Numbered from the stretch's first letter, positions 18,756 through 28,016 are shown. The stretch is DNA of 64,000 bases from an uncultured Eudoraea sp. (GCF_947258925.1 NZ_CAMYKG010000010.1:1-64000); one strand, 5' to 3'. Numbers and translations are program-made. The notes: generated by a model from the letters alone, not told the origin.

Positions 18756-18880
18756 TTCCGGATATCTACTGTGGCTATTTGTAAGTCAATTCTCTATTTT
18801 AATAGAATAAGTGTTACATTTAGGAATAGAAAAACGGTTCCCCAAAAGTTTAATTAATATATGTCTATAATTTTAGAACC

Positions 18881-19606
18881 ATGAAAAATTTTAAAAAAAA
18901 TGTTCCGTTTGCGCTCTTCTTCACTTATGCGGCTCTTTTTGTATTCACCGCTTGCGGTGACCAAAAAACGAAAGAAGCGGAAACTGTTGAAAAAATTGAA
19001 GAAGTAAAAGCTCCCGAACAGATTATTTCTGTAGAACAGGCAAGGAAAATGTACCAGAGCTATACGGAACGAAGAGTGCCCCTAATTCAGAATTACGAAA
19101 AATCACAAGAGCTACAAAAACAAGAACAACCTAAAGTCAAGGACTCTTTCGATGTTGCCCGATATGTCTATTATGATTACCAGACCATCAAAGACTATTT
19201 GGCCTATATAGAACAAGAAGCTGCAAAAGCTGATATTGAAATCTCAACATTACGTTTTTATTTCTCCAATTACCCCGATGAGGCCAGGTTTGAAGATGGA
19301 AATCCAGTAATTCATCCCAGACAAAATTCTATATTTATTTTACCTGCATCAACTGTAGATAATGCACAATATGGTTTTTATCTTAAGGAACAGGAAGATG
19401 GCTCCCTGAGGCCGGCCTATTTAAGTTGGGATTTATCTCCTTATATTCCTGAAGGAATGGGTGCCGTACATAAGAATGACAAATCATTTGCTTCTATGGG
19501 ACCAAATTTCAACAATGCGAATACCTCAACTATGAGCCCATTGCAATTTGGAGGTGGTAGTACCATTTTAAACGAAGGCAGCTCTGCGCCTCCACCAAGA
19601 AAATAA
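18881..19606 (+). CDS. Hypothetical lipoprotein
   Basis: The 241-residue protein begins with a lipoprotein signal ending FTAC, placing the lipidated cysteine at residue 25. A Glu/Lys-rich stretch follows (30-45), then a globular part with YVYYDYQTIKDYLAYIEQEA and a low-complexity Gly/Ser/Pro tail. I recognise no characterised domain. It heads a short same-strand group with a membrane protein and an SDR-like gene (gaps of 40 and 7 bases), so the three may be one operon. Confidence 0.75.
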   Translation: MKNFKKNVPFALFFTYAALFVFTACGDQKTKEAETVEKIEEVKAPEQIISVEQARKMYQSYTERRVPLIQNYEKSQELQKQEQPKVKDSFDVARYVYYDYQTIKDYLAYIEQEAAKADIEISTLRFYFSNYPDEARFEDGNPVIHPRQNSIFILPASTVDNAQYGFYLKEQEDGSLRPAYLSWDLSPYIPEGMGAVHKNDKSFASMGPNFNNANTSTMSPLQFGGGSTILNEGSSAPPPRK

Positions 19607-19646
19607 ATTTCTTGACCAACCTAATAAATAACCATTAAATCTGAGT

Positions 19647-20330
19647 TTGCTGGATTCAATTTTGGAATATATATACCTGCCATTGTATGGCATTGTCTTA
19701 TTGCTATCTCTTTGGAGGTATCCAAGGTACTATGATACCCCCTTGCGCTTTTTACCTGTTTTGTTAATGTATACTTTTCTAACGGAAATACTGGGGCAAT
19801 TTATTAGAGAAAATGATGAGATTAGCCTTATATTCAAGGAGATCTATTACAATAACAATTGGCTTATTTTCAACATCTACAATATTGTATTTTTTCTGTA
19901 TTTCTATTTTGTCTACTACTCTTATGTCTCTAATAAAAATCATAGAAAACTTATAAAAGCAGGAGCAGTTGTATTTTTGGTCATATCGATCGTGAACCTA
20001 TTTTTTCAATCCTTTGCCACGAAACCGCAACTGGCCTCTTATATTGCAGGCGCCTTAATTTTAATTAGTTGTATCTTTTTTTATCGAAGGCATTTAAAGA
20101 AGCACTTCGGGGTATCATTTTTAAAAAGGGATCTTTTGTCCTGGCTAAGTCTTGGAATCCTCATTTTCTATGTGGGTTACCTTCCTATTAAAATAAGCAG
20201 GAATTATCCTGAATTATACGAATTTGGCACCTGGCTCAGGGAGGCACACCTGATTCTGATTGTGGCAATGAACGTTTGTTTTGCTTACGGATTTATTAAT
20301 ATGAGGAGGCGAAAACTATTAACCAAATAA
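19647..20330 (+). CDS. Hypothetical multi-pass membrane protein
   Basis: A 227-residue protein rich in aromatic and hydrophobic residues, with about seven predicted membrane helices (roughly 10-25, 36-52, 70-95, 104-122, 130-146, 162-180, 197-216) and a basic C terminus (MRRRKLLTK). The start is TTG at 19647, as no ATG gives the full first helix. No family with known function recognised. It follows the lipoprotein gene closely, suggesting a shared envelope task, which is inference only. Confidence 0.7.
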   Translation: MLDSILEYIYLPLYGIVLLLSLWRYPRYYDTPLRFLPVLLMYTFLTEILGQFIRENDEISLIFKEIYYNNNWLIFNIYNIVFFLYFYFVYYSYVSNKNHRKLIKAGAVVFLVISIVNLFFQSFATKPQLASYIAGALILISCIFFYRRHLKKHFGVSFLKRDLLSWLSLGILIFYVGYLPIKISRNYPELYEFGTWLREAHLILIVAMNVCFAYGFINMRRRKLLTK

Positions 20331-20337
20331 GGCAATT

Positions 20338-20940
20338 ATGACAATTCTGATCATTGGCGGGAAGGGTACAATTGGAAGCAAACTTACTGCTTACTTTTCT
20401 AAAAAACACGAAGTCCTAACGGCAGGTAGAAGCAAAGCTGATCTCCTGGTGGATATATCAAATAGTGAATCTATTGAAGCACTTTTTAAAAAGACCGGCC
20501 CTGTGGATGCCATAATTTGCTGTGCCGGTGAAGCCAAATGGGCTCCATTCAATGAACTGTCTGAAGAAGATTTTTATATAGGTATACGGAGTAAACTAAT
20601 GGGCCAGGTTAATCTGGTACGAATTGGGAAAAATCATGTCAACGCCAAAGGCTCCATAACCTTAACTACAGGGATACTTGCCGACGATCCTGTTGTAATG
20701 ACCACCAGTGCAGCCATGGTTAACGGAGCAATTCATAGTTTCGTAAAATCTGTCATCCTTGAAATGGAAAACGAAATCAGGGTGAATGCAGTTTCCCCGG
20801 GCCTTGTGGAAAAAGCAGTGGATAAATACGGGGACTACTTTCCGGGTCATACCCCTATTCCAATGGATAAAATGCTAAGGGGATATATAAGAAGTGTAGA
20901 AGGAAAAGTGAATGGAGAAATAATTCGCATATATGATTAA
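20338..20940 (+). CDS. Short SDR-like protein lacking the usual catalytic Tyr-x3-Lys
   Basis: A 200-residue Rossmann protein of the short-chain dehydrogenase/reductase superfamily: dinucleotide motif GGKGTIG (7-13), CCAGEA (61-66), and NAVSPG (150-155). At the place where SDR enzymes carry Tyr-x3-Lys (about 121-133) the sequence reads MTTSAAMVNGAIH, with neither residue. Compact SDRs of about 200 residues are known, so the length itself is normal. Either catalysis works differently or the protein only binds a dinucleotide. Starts 7 bases after the preceding membrane protein gene. Confidence 0.8.
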   Translation: MTILIIGGKGTIGSKLTAYFSKKHEVLTAGRSKADLLVDISNSESIEALFKKTGPVDAIICCAGEAKWAPFNELSEEDFYIGIRSKLMGQVNLVRIGKNHVNAKGSITLTTGILADDPVVMTTSAAMVNGAIHSFVKSVILEMENEIRVNAVSPGLVEKAVDKYGDYFPGHTPIPMDKMLRGYIRSVEGKVNGEIIRIYD

Positions 20941-20990
20941 TAGGATTATTTATTACGCTTAGGGTAATAAACGCTTAATAATTTGACCAG

Positions 20991-21458
20991 ATGGGATTCT
21001 ACGACTTACCATAGAAGGAAAGGGAAAGTCTTGTGGATGAAATACAGAACGATATAATTAATGATCTTCACAAGAGCGATAGTCTGCGATAAAAAAGTAT
21101 TTCTCTGATGAGGACACCTATATTCGCAAGGCCGCATATACGGTAACCGGCAAATTGTACCATACGGAAAGTACCTTAAAACCCAAAATAGTAAAGACGA
21201 ACAAAACTATGCTAAGCTCTGAAAATGATAAATAGTGACAAACTGCAATTAATCTAGCAGGTGAAATTGGTAAAACAGATTTCCTGTAAAAAAGGGGGTT
21301 TGGCTATTGTGGTCTCATCGTTGAGCAAATGGAAAAATCGTGAACTTGTTGACGAGGTAATGGATGAAATCGTGGATGTGCATTCAAGATATAAAAGCTT
21401 TGCAGCCATGTCTCAACCTGAGGCCATTACATATTATGACAGGCACTATACGCCATAA
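20991..21458 (+). pseudogene. Decayed DNA alkylation repair (AlkD-like, HEAT-repeat) gene
   Basis: Pieces of one protein are spread over two frames. ATG at 20991 gives MGFYDLP then TAG, continuing in the same frame as SLVDEIQNDIINDLHKSDS. After a frameshift near 21090 comes KKYFSDEDTYIRKAAYTVTGKLYH, ending at TAG 21233-21235. The segment NLAGEIGKTDF begins at 21251, and switches within 21261-21290 into the frame encoding QISCKKG, SLSKWKNRELVDEV and DEIVDVHSRYKSF, stop at 21458. The order matches AlkD-type repair proteins, but the middle (well over 80 residues) is missing at the GKTDF/QISCKKG join. At least one nonsense change, two frame changes and one deletion make it non-functional. Confidence 0.82.
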
Positions 21459-21486
21459 AAAAGCCCTGACCAACCGGTCAGGGCTC
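21455..21486 (-). terminator. Rho-independent terminator of rpsT
   Basis: A perfect 10-bp stem pairs 21462-21471 (AGCCCTGACC) with 21476-21485, with a 4-base loop. On the minus strand it is followed by six T. It lies 21 bases past the rpsT stop and touches the end of the decayed repair gene. Confidence 0.9.
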
Positions 21487-21506
21487 TGAGAGTTGAGCTT
21501 ATTTTT

Positions 21507-21758
21507 TTACAATGCAGCAATATGCTTTGTAAGCTTACTTTTTAAATTAGCCGCTTTATTGGAGTGTATAATATTGCGCTTAGCCAGCTTGTCTATCATA
21601 CTAACCACATCTGGCAGTAGGGTTTCGGCCTTCTTTTTATCGGTCTCACCCCTTAATTTTTTAATTGCATTTCTTGTTGTTTTATGCTGATACCTGTTAC
21701 GTAACCGCACAACTTCGTTCCTTCTGATTCTTTTTAATGCCGACTTATGATTTGCCAT
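21507..21758 (-). CDS. rpsT: 30S ribosomal protein S20
   Basis: An 83-residue, strongly basic protein with the S20 start [21 protein letters not shown] and the C-terminal [17 protein letters not shown] helix. Length is normal. It lies 38 bases downstream of tRNA-Glu on the same strand and is followed by a strong terminator, so the tRNA and rpsT probably share a transcript. Confidence 0.97.
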   Translation of the reverse strand: MANHKSALKRIRRNEVVRLRNRYQHKTTRNAIKKLRGETDKKKAETLLPDVVSMIDKLAKRNIIHSNKAANLKSKLTKHIAAL

Positions 21759-21796
21759 CTTCTTTTTATTTTATTTATTCGGGCTTCCAGTTTTTG

Positions 21797-21868
21797 TAGC
21801 CCGTAGGGGAATCGAACCCCTGTTACCAGGATGAAAACCTGGCGTCCTAACCCCTAGACGAACGGGCC
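21797..21868 (-). tRNA. tRNA-Glu (UUC anticodon)
   Basis: On the minus strand the 72-base gene folds as a cloverleaf: acceptor stem GGCCCGT/ACGGGCT (with a G-U end pair), D arm with TAGGGGTTAGGA, anticodon stem CCAGG/CCTGG around TTTTCAT (anticodon TTC), and T arm AGGGGTTCGATTCCCCT. The discriminator is A; CCA is not encoded. Confidence 0.95.
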
Positions 21869-21891
21869 TTTAGATCGCATAATTGCGGATG

Positions 21892-21921
21892 CAAAAATAC
21901 AATTATTTTTTACTATACCAA
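21892..21921 (-). promoter_or_regulatory. Bacteroidota-type promoter of tRNA-Glu/rpsT
   Basis: On the minus strand TTG (21921-21919) is followed after 19 bases by TATTTTTG (21899-21892), a full match to the Bacteroidota consensus TTG-N19/20-TAnnTTTG. The tRNA begins 23 bases downstream. Confidence 0.8.
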
Positions 21922-21948
21922 CTCCATTATATTTTTTTTTGACTCCTC

Positions 21949-23424
21949 TTAATACGCCTTCGCAAATAGAACCCTTTTTGAGGAAGGATTTCCCGTAACC
22001 ATGCAGCTACCTGACTCTTCTTCAGCATCTAAAGGAATACACCTGATTGTGGCTTTGGTTTCCTCTTTTATTTGATCTTCAGTAGCAGAAGTGCCATCCC
22101 AATGTGCCAAAACAAAGCCGCCTTTCTGTTCTAAAACTTCTTTGAAGTCTTCGTAGTTATCAACCCTGGAAATATGTTCCTCCCTATAATTTCTGGCTTT
22201 GTCAAAAATATTTTTCTGGATATCCCCCAGTAAAAATTCAATTCTGGAAACCACGTCGTCTGCTGCTACAACTTCCTTCTCCAATGTATCTCTGCGCGCC
22301 AGTTCATAGGTTCCGTTCTCCATATCGCGTTGCCCAATAGCAATTCTGACCGGAACTCCTTTTAATTCATATTCATTAAACTTAAAACCCGGTTTATGGG
22401 TATCGCGCTTATCATATTTCACAGAAATACCTTTGCCTTGCAATTCCTTTAACAGCGGGTTTACCCGTTCTGTGATGGTATCTAATTGCTCCATACCTTT
22501 ATAAATAGGGACTATTACCACTTGAATAGGCGCCAGTTTAGGTGGTAATATCAAACCGTTATCATCACTATGCGTCATAATTAGAGCACCCATTAATCGG
22601 GTAGAAACGCCCCACGAAGTAGCCCATACATATTCTTGCTTACCTTCTTTTGTCGCAAATTTAACATCAAAAGCTTTAGCAAAATTCTGGCCCAGAAAAT
22701 GTGATGTCCCGGCTTGTAAAGCCTTCCCGTCCTGCATGAGCGCTTCAATGCAATAGGTTTCTATTGCCCCTGCAAAGCGTTCATTTTCAGTTTTTGTTCC
22801 CTTAATAACGGGTACAGCCATATGGTTTTCAGCAAAATCTGCATAAATATCGAGGATCAACTCAGATTCCTCAATTGCCTCTTTTTCAGTAGCGTGCGCG
22901 GTATGCCCTTCCTGCCAGAGGAACTCTGTCGTGCGAAGAAACAATCGTGTCCTCATTTCCCAACGCACCACATTGGCCCATTGGTTAATCAATAGGGGAA
23001 GATCTCTGTAGGACTGAATCCACTTTCTAAAAGTATCCCAGATAATAGTTTCCGAGGTGGGTCTCACAATAAGTTCTTCCTCCAGTTTGGCCTCCTCATC
23101 GACGATAATACCACTGCCGTCTTCCGCATTTTTTAACCTGTAATGGGTGACCACGGCACATTCTTTGGCAAAACCCTCAACATGACTCGCTTCTTTACTA
23201 AGGTATGATTTTGGGATAAACAAAGGGAAATATGCATTCTGATGCCCTGTATCCTTGAACATCTTATCCAAACCTGCTTGTATCTTTTCCCAAATGGCAA
23301 AGCCGTATGGTTTTATAACCATACATCCCCTAACACCAGAATTTTCGGCCAAATCAGCCTTAATGACGAGTTCGTTATACCATTTGGAATAATCCTCGCT
23401 CCTTTTCGTTAATTTTTTACCCAT
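21949..23424 (-). CDS. proS: Prolyl-tRNA synthetase (short, eukaryote/archaea-like type)
   Basis: Class II enzyme charging tRNA-Pro. The 491 residues lack the editing insertion of the E. coli type and have the C-terminal Zn-like/ProS-C domain ending VLFAKAY, as in Bacteroidota. Motif 2 is seen in [21 protein letters not shown]-like sequence and motif 3 in [22 protein letters not shown] 23424 is used; the codon just before it is a TTG that could also be read as a start but adds only one residue. Divergent from the low-complexity lipoprotein gene at 23521. Confidence 0.95.
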   Translation of the reverse strand: MGKKLTKRSEDYSKWYNELVIKADLAENSGVRGCMVIKPYGFAIWEKIQAGLDKMFKDTGHQNAYFPLFIPKSYLSKEASHVEGFAKECAVVTHYRLKNAEDGSGIIVDEEAKLEEELIVRPTSETIIWDTFRKWIQSYRDLPLLINQWANVVRWEMRTRLFLRTTEFLWQEGHTAHATEKEAIEESELILDIYADFAENHMAVPVIKGTKTENERFAGAIETYCIEALMQDGKALQAGTSHFLGQNFAKAFDVKFATKEGKQEYVWATSWGVSTRLMGALIMTHSDDNGLILPPKLAPIQVVIVPIYKGMEQLDTITERVNPLLKELQGKGISVKYDKRDTHKPGFKFNEYELKGVPVRIAIGQRDMENGTYELARRDTLEKEVVAADDVVSRIEFLLGDIQKNIFDKARNYREEHISRVDNYEDFKEVLEQKGGFVLAHWDGTSATEDQIKEETKATIRCIPLDAEEESGSCMVTGNPSSKRVLFAKAY

Positions 23425-23520
23425 CAAATATACTTTGGCACAAAACTTGTATTCTTATTGTCGAAATAGTTTGGTAAAACTAACTATTTTTAAAATGTTC
23501 AACAATATAAATTTTAAGCG

Positions 23521-24870
23521 ATGATACAATCTTTACCCCTACCCAAATTAACTATGACTACTATAGTTCTGTTAGTAGGCATATTAGTGGTTTCTTGTGG
23601 TTCTTATCAGGAAGCCTCTTATTATGACAATGATGGTATCTATACAGAAGGGACCGAAAAGGTCTATACAAAACAAAAGAAGCAGTCCAAACAAAATCAG
23701 GGTGATGGAGTTTATGGAGACTATTTTGGTCAAAGAGCAGATGATATTGATGACTACATGGAAGGTGAAGTCTTTACGGATGTTGATGATTATTATGGAG
23801 GGGAAGTAGAAAATGATAGTCTGCAGGTTGTACCGGAAGGAAATTATTATCAGGACTATAACGACTATGCCGGCTATGCTGGCTGGGGCGATAATCAATC
23901 TAATGTAACCATCAACAACTACAACACTGGTTGGGGTTGGGGTGGTGCTGGCATTGGTATTGGTTTTGGTATCGGCTGGGGTGGTTATTGGGGCTATCCA
24001 GGCTGGGGCTGGGGTGGCTGGGGCTATCCAGGCTGGGGCTGGGGATATCCTGGTTATGGCTGGGGCTGGGGTGGCTACTGGGGTGGCTACTATCCTTATT
24101 ACGGTTATGGTTATGGTTATGGAGGAAGATATTCATATAACAGAAGCAGGAGAGGCTATTACGGTAGTAATTCCTTAGCATCCAATTCACTGAGAGGAAG
24201 ATCTAATCTTACTTCCGGCAGGGGAAGGTCTAGTTTGACCTCAGGAAATGGAAGAACCGCTTCCCGCACAAGATCAAGTGCCGCCAGGTCCGGCACAGGA
24301 AGGACATCTTCGGCAACACGAAGCTCAGGTGCTTATAGTAGATCACGTTCGGGAGCAACAGCAAGGAGATCGGTTAGTACCGCTGCTATAGAAAGAAACA
24401 GGGCATACAGGTCAAGCAGAAGTACGCGATCTGTACCCGGATATTCAAGTTCAACAAGAAGTAGGAATACCTATAGACGGCCTACAGCTGGTACAAGCTC
24501 TTATAACAGAGGTACAGCCAGCAGATCTAGCGCGGCCAGAAGGTCTTACGGGGCTCCCGCTCAGAGAAGCTCAGGGTATTCCAGATCACGATCTTCATCA
24601 TCTATGCCCAGGACATCCGGATATAGAGGCTCGAGGAGTAGTTCAAGAAGCTCCGGAAGTTATAGAAGTTCGGGTAGCAGCTCCAGAAGCTCAGGAAGCT
24701 ATAGAAGTTCAGGTAGATCTTCTTCAAGGTCCTCCGGTAGTATGAGAAGTTCCGGTGGTGGTATGAGGAGTTCCGGCAGCATGAGAAGTTCCGGTGGCGG
24801 CATGAGGAGTTCTGGTGGCGGAAGAAGTTCCGGGGGATCCAGATCATCAGGTAGCAGAGGCAGACAATAA
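23521..24870 (+). CDS. Low-complexity lipoprotein: Gly/Trp/Tyr-rich middle and Ser/Arg-rich C-terminal half
   Basis: The 449-residue protein starts with a lipoprotein signal (VVSCGS, Cys26 from the ATG at 23521; Met12 is an alternative start). Residues 30-120 are acidic and Tyr-rich. Residues 135-205 are almost entirely Gly, Trp, Tyr and Pro with repeats such as GWGWGG and YPGWGWG. Residues 205-449 are dominated by Ser, Arg and Gly (SRSSGSYRSSG, MRSSGGG). The first stretch looks like an aromatic, possibly aggregating or membrane-interacting segment; the rest is a highly basic, probably disordered tail. No enzymatic domain is seen. It lies 34 bases before an OmpP1/FadL gene on the same strand, so an outer-envelope role is likely. 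Confidence 0.8.
   Translation: MIQSLPLPKLTMTTIVLLVGILVVSCGSYQEASYYDNDGIYTEGTEKVYTKQKKQSKQNQGDGVYGDYFGQRADDIDDYMEGEVFTDVDDYYGGEVENDSLQVVPEGNYYQDYNDYAGYAGWGDNQSNVTINNYNTGWGWGGAGIGIGFGIGWGGYWGYPGWGWGGWGYPGWGWGYPGYGWGWGGYWGGYYPYYGYGYGYGGRYSYNRSRRGYYGSNSLASNSLRGRSNLTSGRGRSSLTSGNGRTASRTRSSAARSGTGRTSSATRSSGAYSRSRSGATARRSVSTAAIERNRAYRSSRSTRSVPGYSSSTRSRNTYRRPTAGTSSYNRGTASRSSAARRSYGAPAQRSSGYSRSRSSSSMPRTSGYRGSRSSSRSSGSYRSSGSSSRSSGSYRSSGRSSSRSSGSMRSSGGGMRSSGSMRSSGGGMRSSGGGRSSGGSRSSGSRGRQ
23990..24044. repeat. Short tandem direct repeat within the Gly/Trp-rich coding region
   Basis: A 25-base unit beginning GGGGCTATCCAGG occurs at 23990-24014 and again at 24020-24044 (period 30 bases). Related, less exact copies continue to about 24095. 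It encodes the YPGWGWGG repeats of the lipoprotein. Confidence 0.8.
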
Positions 24871-24904
24871 TCCCATAAAAACAGTAGTATTAAATTTATA
24901 TAAT

Positions 24905-26419
24905 ATGAAAAGATCTATATTTTTCATCCTGGTATTGATATGTGCAACTGCAAACGCGCAGAATATAGAGGATGTACTCAGGTACAGTATTGAAAACACT
25001 AATGGAACGGCTCGTTTTCAAGGGTTGAGCGGCGCATTTGGAGCACTTGGAGGTGATCTCTCAGCCTTAAATATTAATCCTGCAGGTTCAGCCGTTTTCA
25101 ACAATAGTCAGTTTACCATGACAGGTACTAACTACAATAGAAATAATGATGCTGCTTACTTTGGGCGAACAAATAATACCCGACTTAATTCATTTAAAAT
25201 TAATCAGATAGGTGGTGTTTTTGTTTTTAAGAACATGAACAAAGGTTCGGATTGGAGAAAATATTCCTTAGCCTTTAATTACGATCTTGTACGGAATTTT
25301 AGCAATGAGTTTTTTGCTTCCGGGAATAGCAATGAAGGAATAGACAACTACTTTCTTGCCTTTGCTCAGGGCGAACCTTTAGGTCCGCTTCGTGTGCAGG
25401 ACGGGGAGCTTATTGAAGAAGCTTATCTGGATATAGGGAGTAGTCTTGGTTTTGGACCACAGCAGGCATTTTTAGGATTTCAGTCCGGGGTTATCGACCC
25501 TGTGGATATTGATGATGACAGCAATACCCAATATATTTCCAATGCTGATTATGGCACGGTGAATCAGGAATTTTTACAATCGACACGGGGATATAACAGT
25601 AAGTTTACAATGAATTTCGGTTCCCAATACAAGGATTTCCTTTTTATGGGCGCATCCTTGAATTTTCACAGCATCTATTATGAAAAATATACGCAGTTGA
25701 GTGAAGCAGGATATGATGCTTCATCGGAAATTCAATTTACTAATTTTGATAATCTACTGGTTTCGCGAGGTAACGCATTTTCATTCAGTCTCGGACTAAT
25801 TGCACGATTGAACAAATTTATAAGAATGGGGGCTAGTTATCAATCTCCTACCTGGTATGATTTAAGGGATGATTTTTCGCAAAGAATCAATTCGGATTCT
25901 CCTGTAAAAAATCCCGATATAAGATTTATTGATTTTAATATTGTCAATCTTTTTCCTGATTACAAAGTAAAGACTCCGGGCAAGTTTAATGGAAGTATGG
26001 CTTTTGTGTTTGGCGCTAATGGTCTGTTAAGTCTCGATTACGGATATCAGGATATGTCCAATGCCGAATTACGCCCTACCTCTGATGCTAGTTTTGCTAG
26101 AGTAAATTCTGAGATTGGCCAGGAACTCAGAGCTGTATCCACATTTAGGGTTGGTGGCGAATATAGAATAAAAAAGTTTAGTCTTCGTGGAGGCTATCGC
26201 TACGAACAAAGTCCTTTCAGAAACAAAATTACAATAGGTGATTTAAACGGATTTTCTGCAGGGATAGGATACAATTTTGGAGGAAGCAGATTCGACTTTA
26301 CCTATAGCAGGGCTACCCGTGATGTTGATGTGCAACTTGCAGATGTTGGCATCTCTACCCCGGCAAGTGTATACGCAGCTATAAATAATTATAGTTTCGG
26401 GTATACCATAAACTTCTAG
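24905..26419 (+). CDS. OmpP1/FadL family outer membrane transporter
   Basis: A 504-residue protein with a signal peptide (ends ANAQ, residue 17) and the FadL-family N-terminal pattern TARFQGLSGAFGALGGDLSALNINPAGSAVF, followed by repeated amphipathic beta-strands and a C-terminal strand ending in Phe (FGYTINF). FadL proteins take up hydrophobic compounds such as fatty acids across the outer membrane. ATG 24905 is used because the upstream extension would overlap the lipoprotein gene and lacks a signal peptide. A terminator follows. Confidence 0.88.
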   Translation: MKRSIFFILVLICATANAQNIEDVLRYSIENTNGTARFQGLSGAFGALGGDLSALNINPAGSAVFNNSQFTMTGTNYNRNNDAAYFGRTNNTRLNSFKINQIGGVFVFKNMNKGSDWRKYSLAFNYDLVRNFSNEFFASGNSNEGIDNYFLAFAQGEPLGPLRVQDGELIEEAYLDIGSSLGFGPQQAFLGFQSGVIDPVDIDDDSNTQYISNADYGTVNQEFLQSTRGYNSKFTMNFGSQYKDFLFMGASLNFHSIYYEKYTQLSEAGYDASSEIQFTNFDNLLVSRGNAFSFSLGLIARLNKFIRMGASYQSPTWYDLRDDFSQRINSDSPVKNPDIRFIDFNIVNLFPDYKVKTPGKFNGSMAFVFGANGLLSLDYGYQDMSNAELRPTSDASFARVNSEIGQELRAVSTFRVGGEYRIKKFSLRGGYRYEQSPFRNKITIGDLNGFSAGIGYNFGGSRFDFTYSRATRDVDVQLADVGISTPASVYAAINNYSFGYTINF

Positions 26420-26430
26420 AAAAATGAAAT

Positions 26431-26464
26431 TAAAAAAGCCCTGATGAACTTCAGGGTTTTTTTA
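26431..26464 (+). terminator. Bidirectional terminator between convergent genes
   Basis: Stem CCCTGA (26439-26444) pairs with TCAGGG (26451-26456), flanked by A-run upstream and T-run downstream, so it can serve both the FadL-like gene (plus) and the T9SS cargo gene (minus). Confidence 0.85.
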
Positions 26465-27892
26465 TTATCGCACCAGAGAAAAATGCGTACGTATGGTATT
26501 CGCTACCAGAACCCCATCTTCATTACGAGCATACTCTAAACGAAACCAATAATCTGAAGAAGGCATGGGTCTTCCGTTAAATGTACCATCCCATCCTATG
26601 GTGGTTTCATCCAGTTGTTTTAACAATTTACCGTAGCGGTCAAAAATAAACACCACAGGGTTAGAAAGTGTTTCAATTCCCTTGATATTCCACGCATCAT
26701 GGATACCATCGCCGTTTGGGGTAAAGAACTTAGGATATCCTACAACCAAAAACTCAATGGGTTCTGTAGTACCACATCCGTTTTTGTCATTTATAATTAC
26801 CGTGTTTAAACCCGGAGGAATATCCAAAAATACGGATTCGTCCTGAAATTCACCTCCGTTGATGGCATATTCATAATCGCCATCACCATCCACAAAAAAT
26901 TCTACATTATTACTATCAGACAAGTCGTCCAATATAACTATCCCATCAGGATCTGGTAATAAAACCGGAATTCCATAATAGGTTATCAGAATATCATCTG
27001 TGATAGTTGTAGCCAGGGTGGTTAATATCTCCACAAAATAACGTCCGGAATTTGGACTGCTTACTACTAATTCTGCTCCAAGAGGTCCTGTTCCCGGAAG
27101 GGTGGCATCTATTGTTCCGTCGTCATCATAATCTACCGTCCAGGTTACTGTGGCAATATCCGGCCCGGCAGGGGAATTTAATGCTGTTAAGGTTATATCA
27201 GGATCCCCTTCGCATGCAACAATATCCAATCCTAAAAATTCATCTCGCAACGTACAGTCAAGCGCCGTATTTTGATCTGCATCCACAGAACTGCCTGTAA
27301 AAGTCAATGAAAAAGGTTCCGGGTTTCCATCAAAATTGGTGTTGAAATTATTAATCAGGAGGTAATAAATCTCTCCTTCGATCACGTCCAGCCATTCATC
27401 ATAAGTATTTTGATTAGCCGTAAGAGGTGGCGCCCCTTCCTGGCCGTTTTCCGGGTTAACCCCTACTCCGGTAAAATTTGTGCTATTTACTTCGTAATTA
27501 CATCGTATAGGTTGCGCTGTACCATTGCTTATGTCTGCACAAGAAGTGTCTGGTCCATACAAGGCAAAATCATATTCAGAAGTTATTGTAGTTCCTACCG
27601 CCGGTAACGCTTCTATATCAAAACCAATTTGACCATCAGTTCCTGCCCTAAAAACATACCAGGATGTGTTATTTTCAATATTTGCGGAACTCACACTCCC
27701 TTTCTCCAAGCAGCCAGATTGCCTGATTACATCAGGATCAAAATCGTCTACATCTCCCAAACCATCGGTCAGGGATAGAATAGGTGCATCGGCACATACA
27801 GGTATGGCACTACGGCAATCGGGAGAGTTCTGTGCATTAAGTCCAATACAGAAAAGGAGCAGGCAGCACAGGGAGCTAACGAGTGTTCGCAT
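26465..27892 (-). CDS. T9SS type B sorting domain protein
   Basis: A 475-residue secreted protein with signal peptide (ends LNAQ, residue 21). The N-terminal domain (about 25-200; DCRSAIPVCADAPI, NNTSWYVFRAGTDGQIGFDI, YYLLINNF) resembles the beta-sandwich of other Bacteroidota surface proteins. The C-terminal 90 residues form the type B/gliding-motility-associated sorting domain (FFTPNGDGIHDAWNI, FDRYGKLLKQL, GWDGTFNGRPMPSSDYWF). Such proteins cross the outer membrane by the type IX secretion system and stay on the surface. It is a paralogue of the neighbouring 28017-29822 gene. Ligand unknown. Confidence 0.9.
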   Translation of the reverse strand: MRTLVSSLCCLLLFCIGLNAQNSPDCRSAIPVCADAPILSLTDGLGDVDDFDPDVIRQSGCLEKGSVSSANIENNTSWYVFRAGTDGQIGFDIEALPAVGTTITSEYDFALYGPDTSCADISNGTAQPIRCNYEVNSTNFTGVGVNPENGQEGAPPLTANQNTYDEWLDVIEGEIYYLLINNFNTNFDGNPEPFSLTFTGSSVDADQNTALDCTLRDEFLGLDIVACEGDPDITLTALNSPAGPDIATVTWTVDYDDDGTIDATLPGTGPLGAELVVSSPNSGRYFVEILTTLATTITDDILITYYGIPVLLPDPDGIVILDDLSDSNNVEFFVDGDGDYEYAINGGEFQDESVFLDIPPGLNTVIINDKNGCGTTEPIEFLVVGYPKFFTPNGDGIHDAWNIKGIETLSNPVVFIFDRYGKLLKQLDETTIGWDGTFNGRPMPSSDYWFRLEYARNEDGVLVANTIRTHFSLVR

Positions 27893-28016
27893 AGATTAAG
27901 GGGCTATCATTATATAAATAATCATTACTATAACTCTCAGGTCCAAAATTTAGTATATCTCGCCCAAGTTTTTCTGCACTTTATCGACAAACGGCCTGCT
28001 TCAATAAACCTGCCGA

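Noticed and set aside
23425-23432. TATATTTG on the minus strand directly before the proS ATG
   Set aside because: It fits the -7 consensus, but it touches the start codon, leaving no leader, and has no TTG at the right distance; probably chance.
23990-24095. Regular repeats considered as a CRISPR array
   Set aside because: Repeats are short, contiguous, in frame with a coding region and lack unique spacers.
23912-24190. Alternative frames on both strands over the Gly/Trp-rich repeat
   Set aside because: They are by-products of repetitive, stop-poor DNA; the lipoprotein frame has a signal peptide and extends far beyond.
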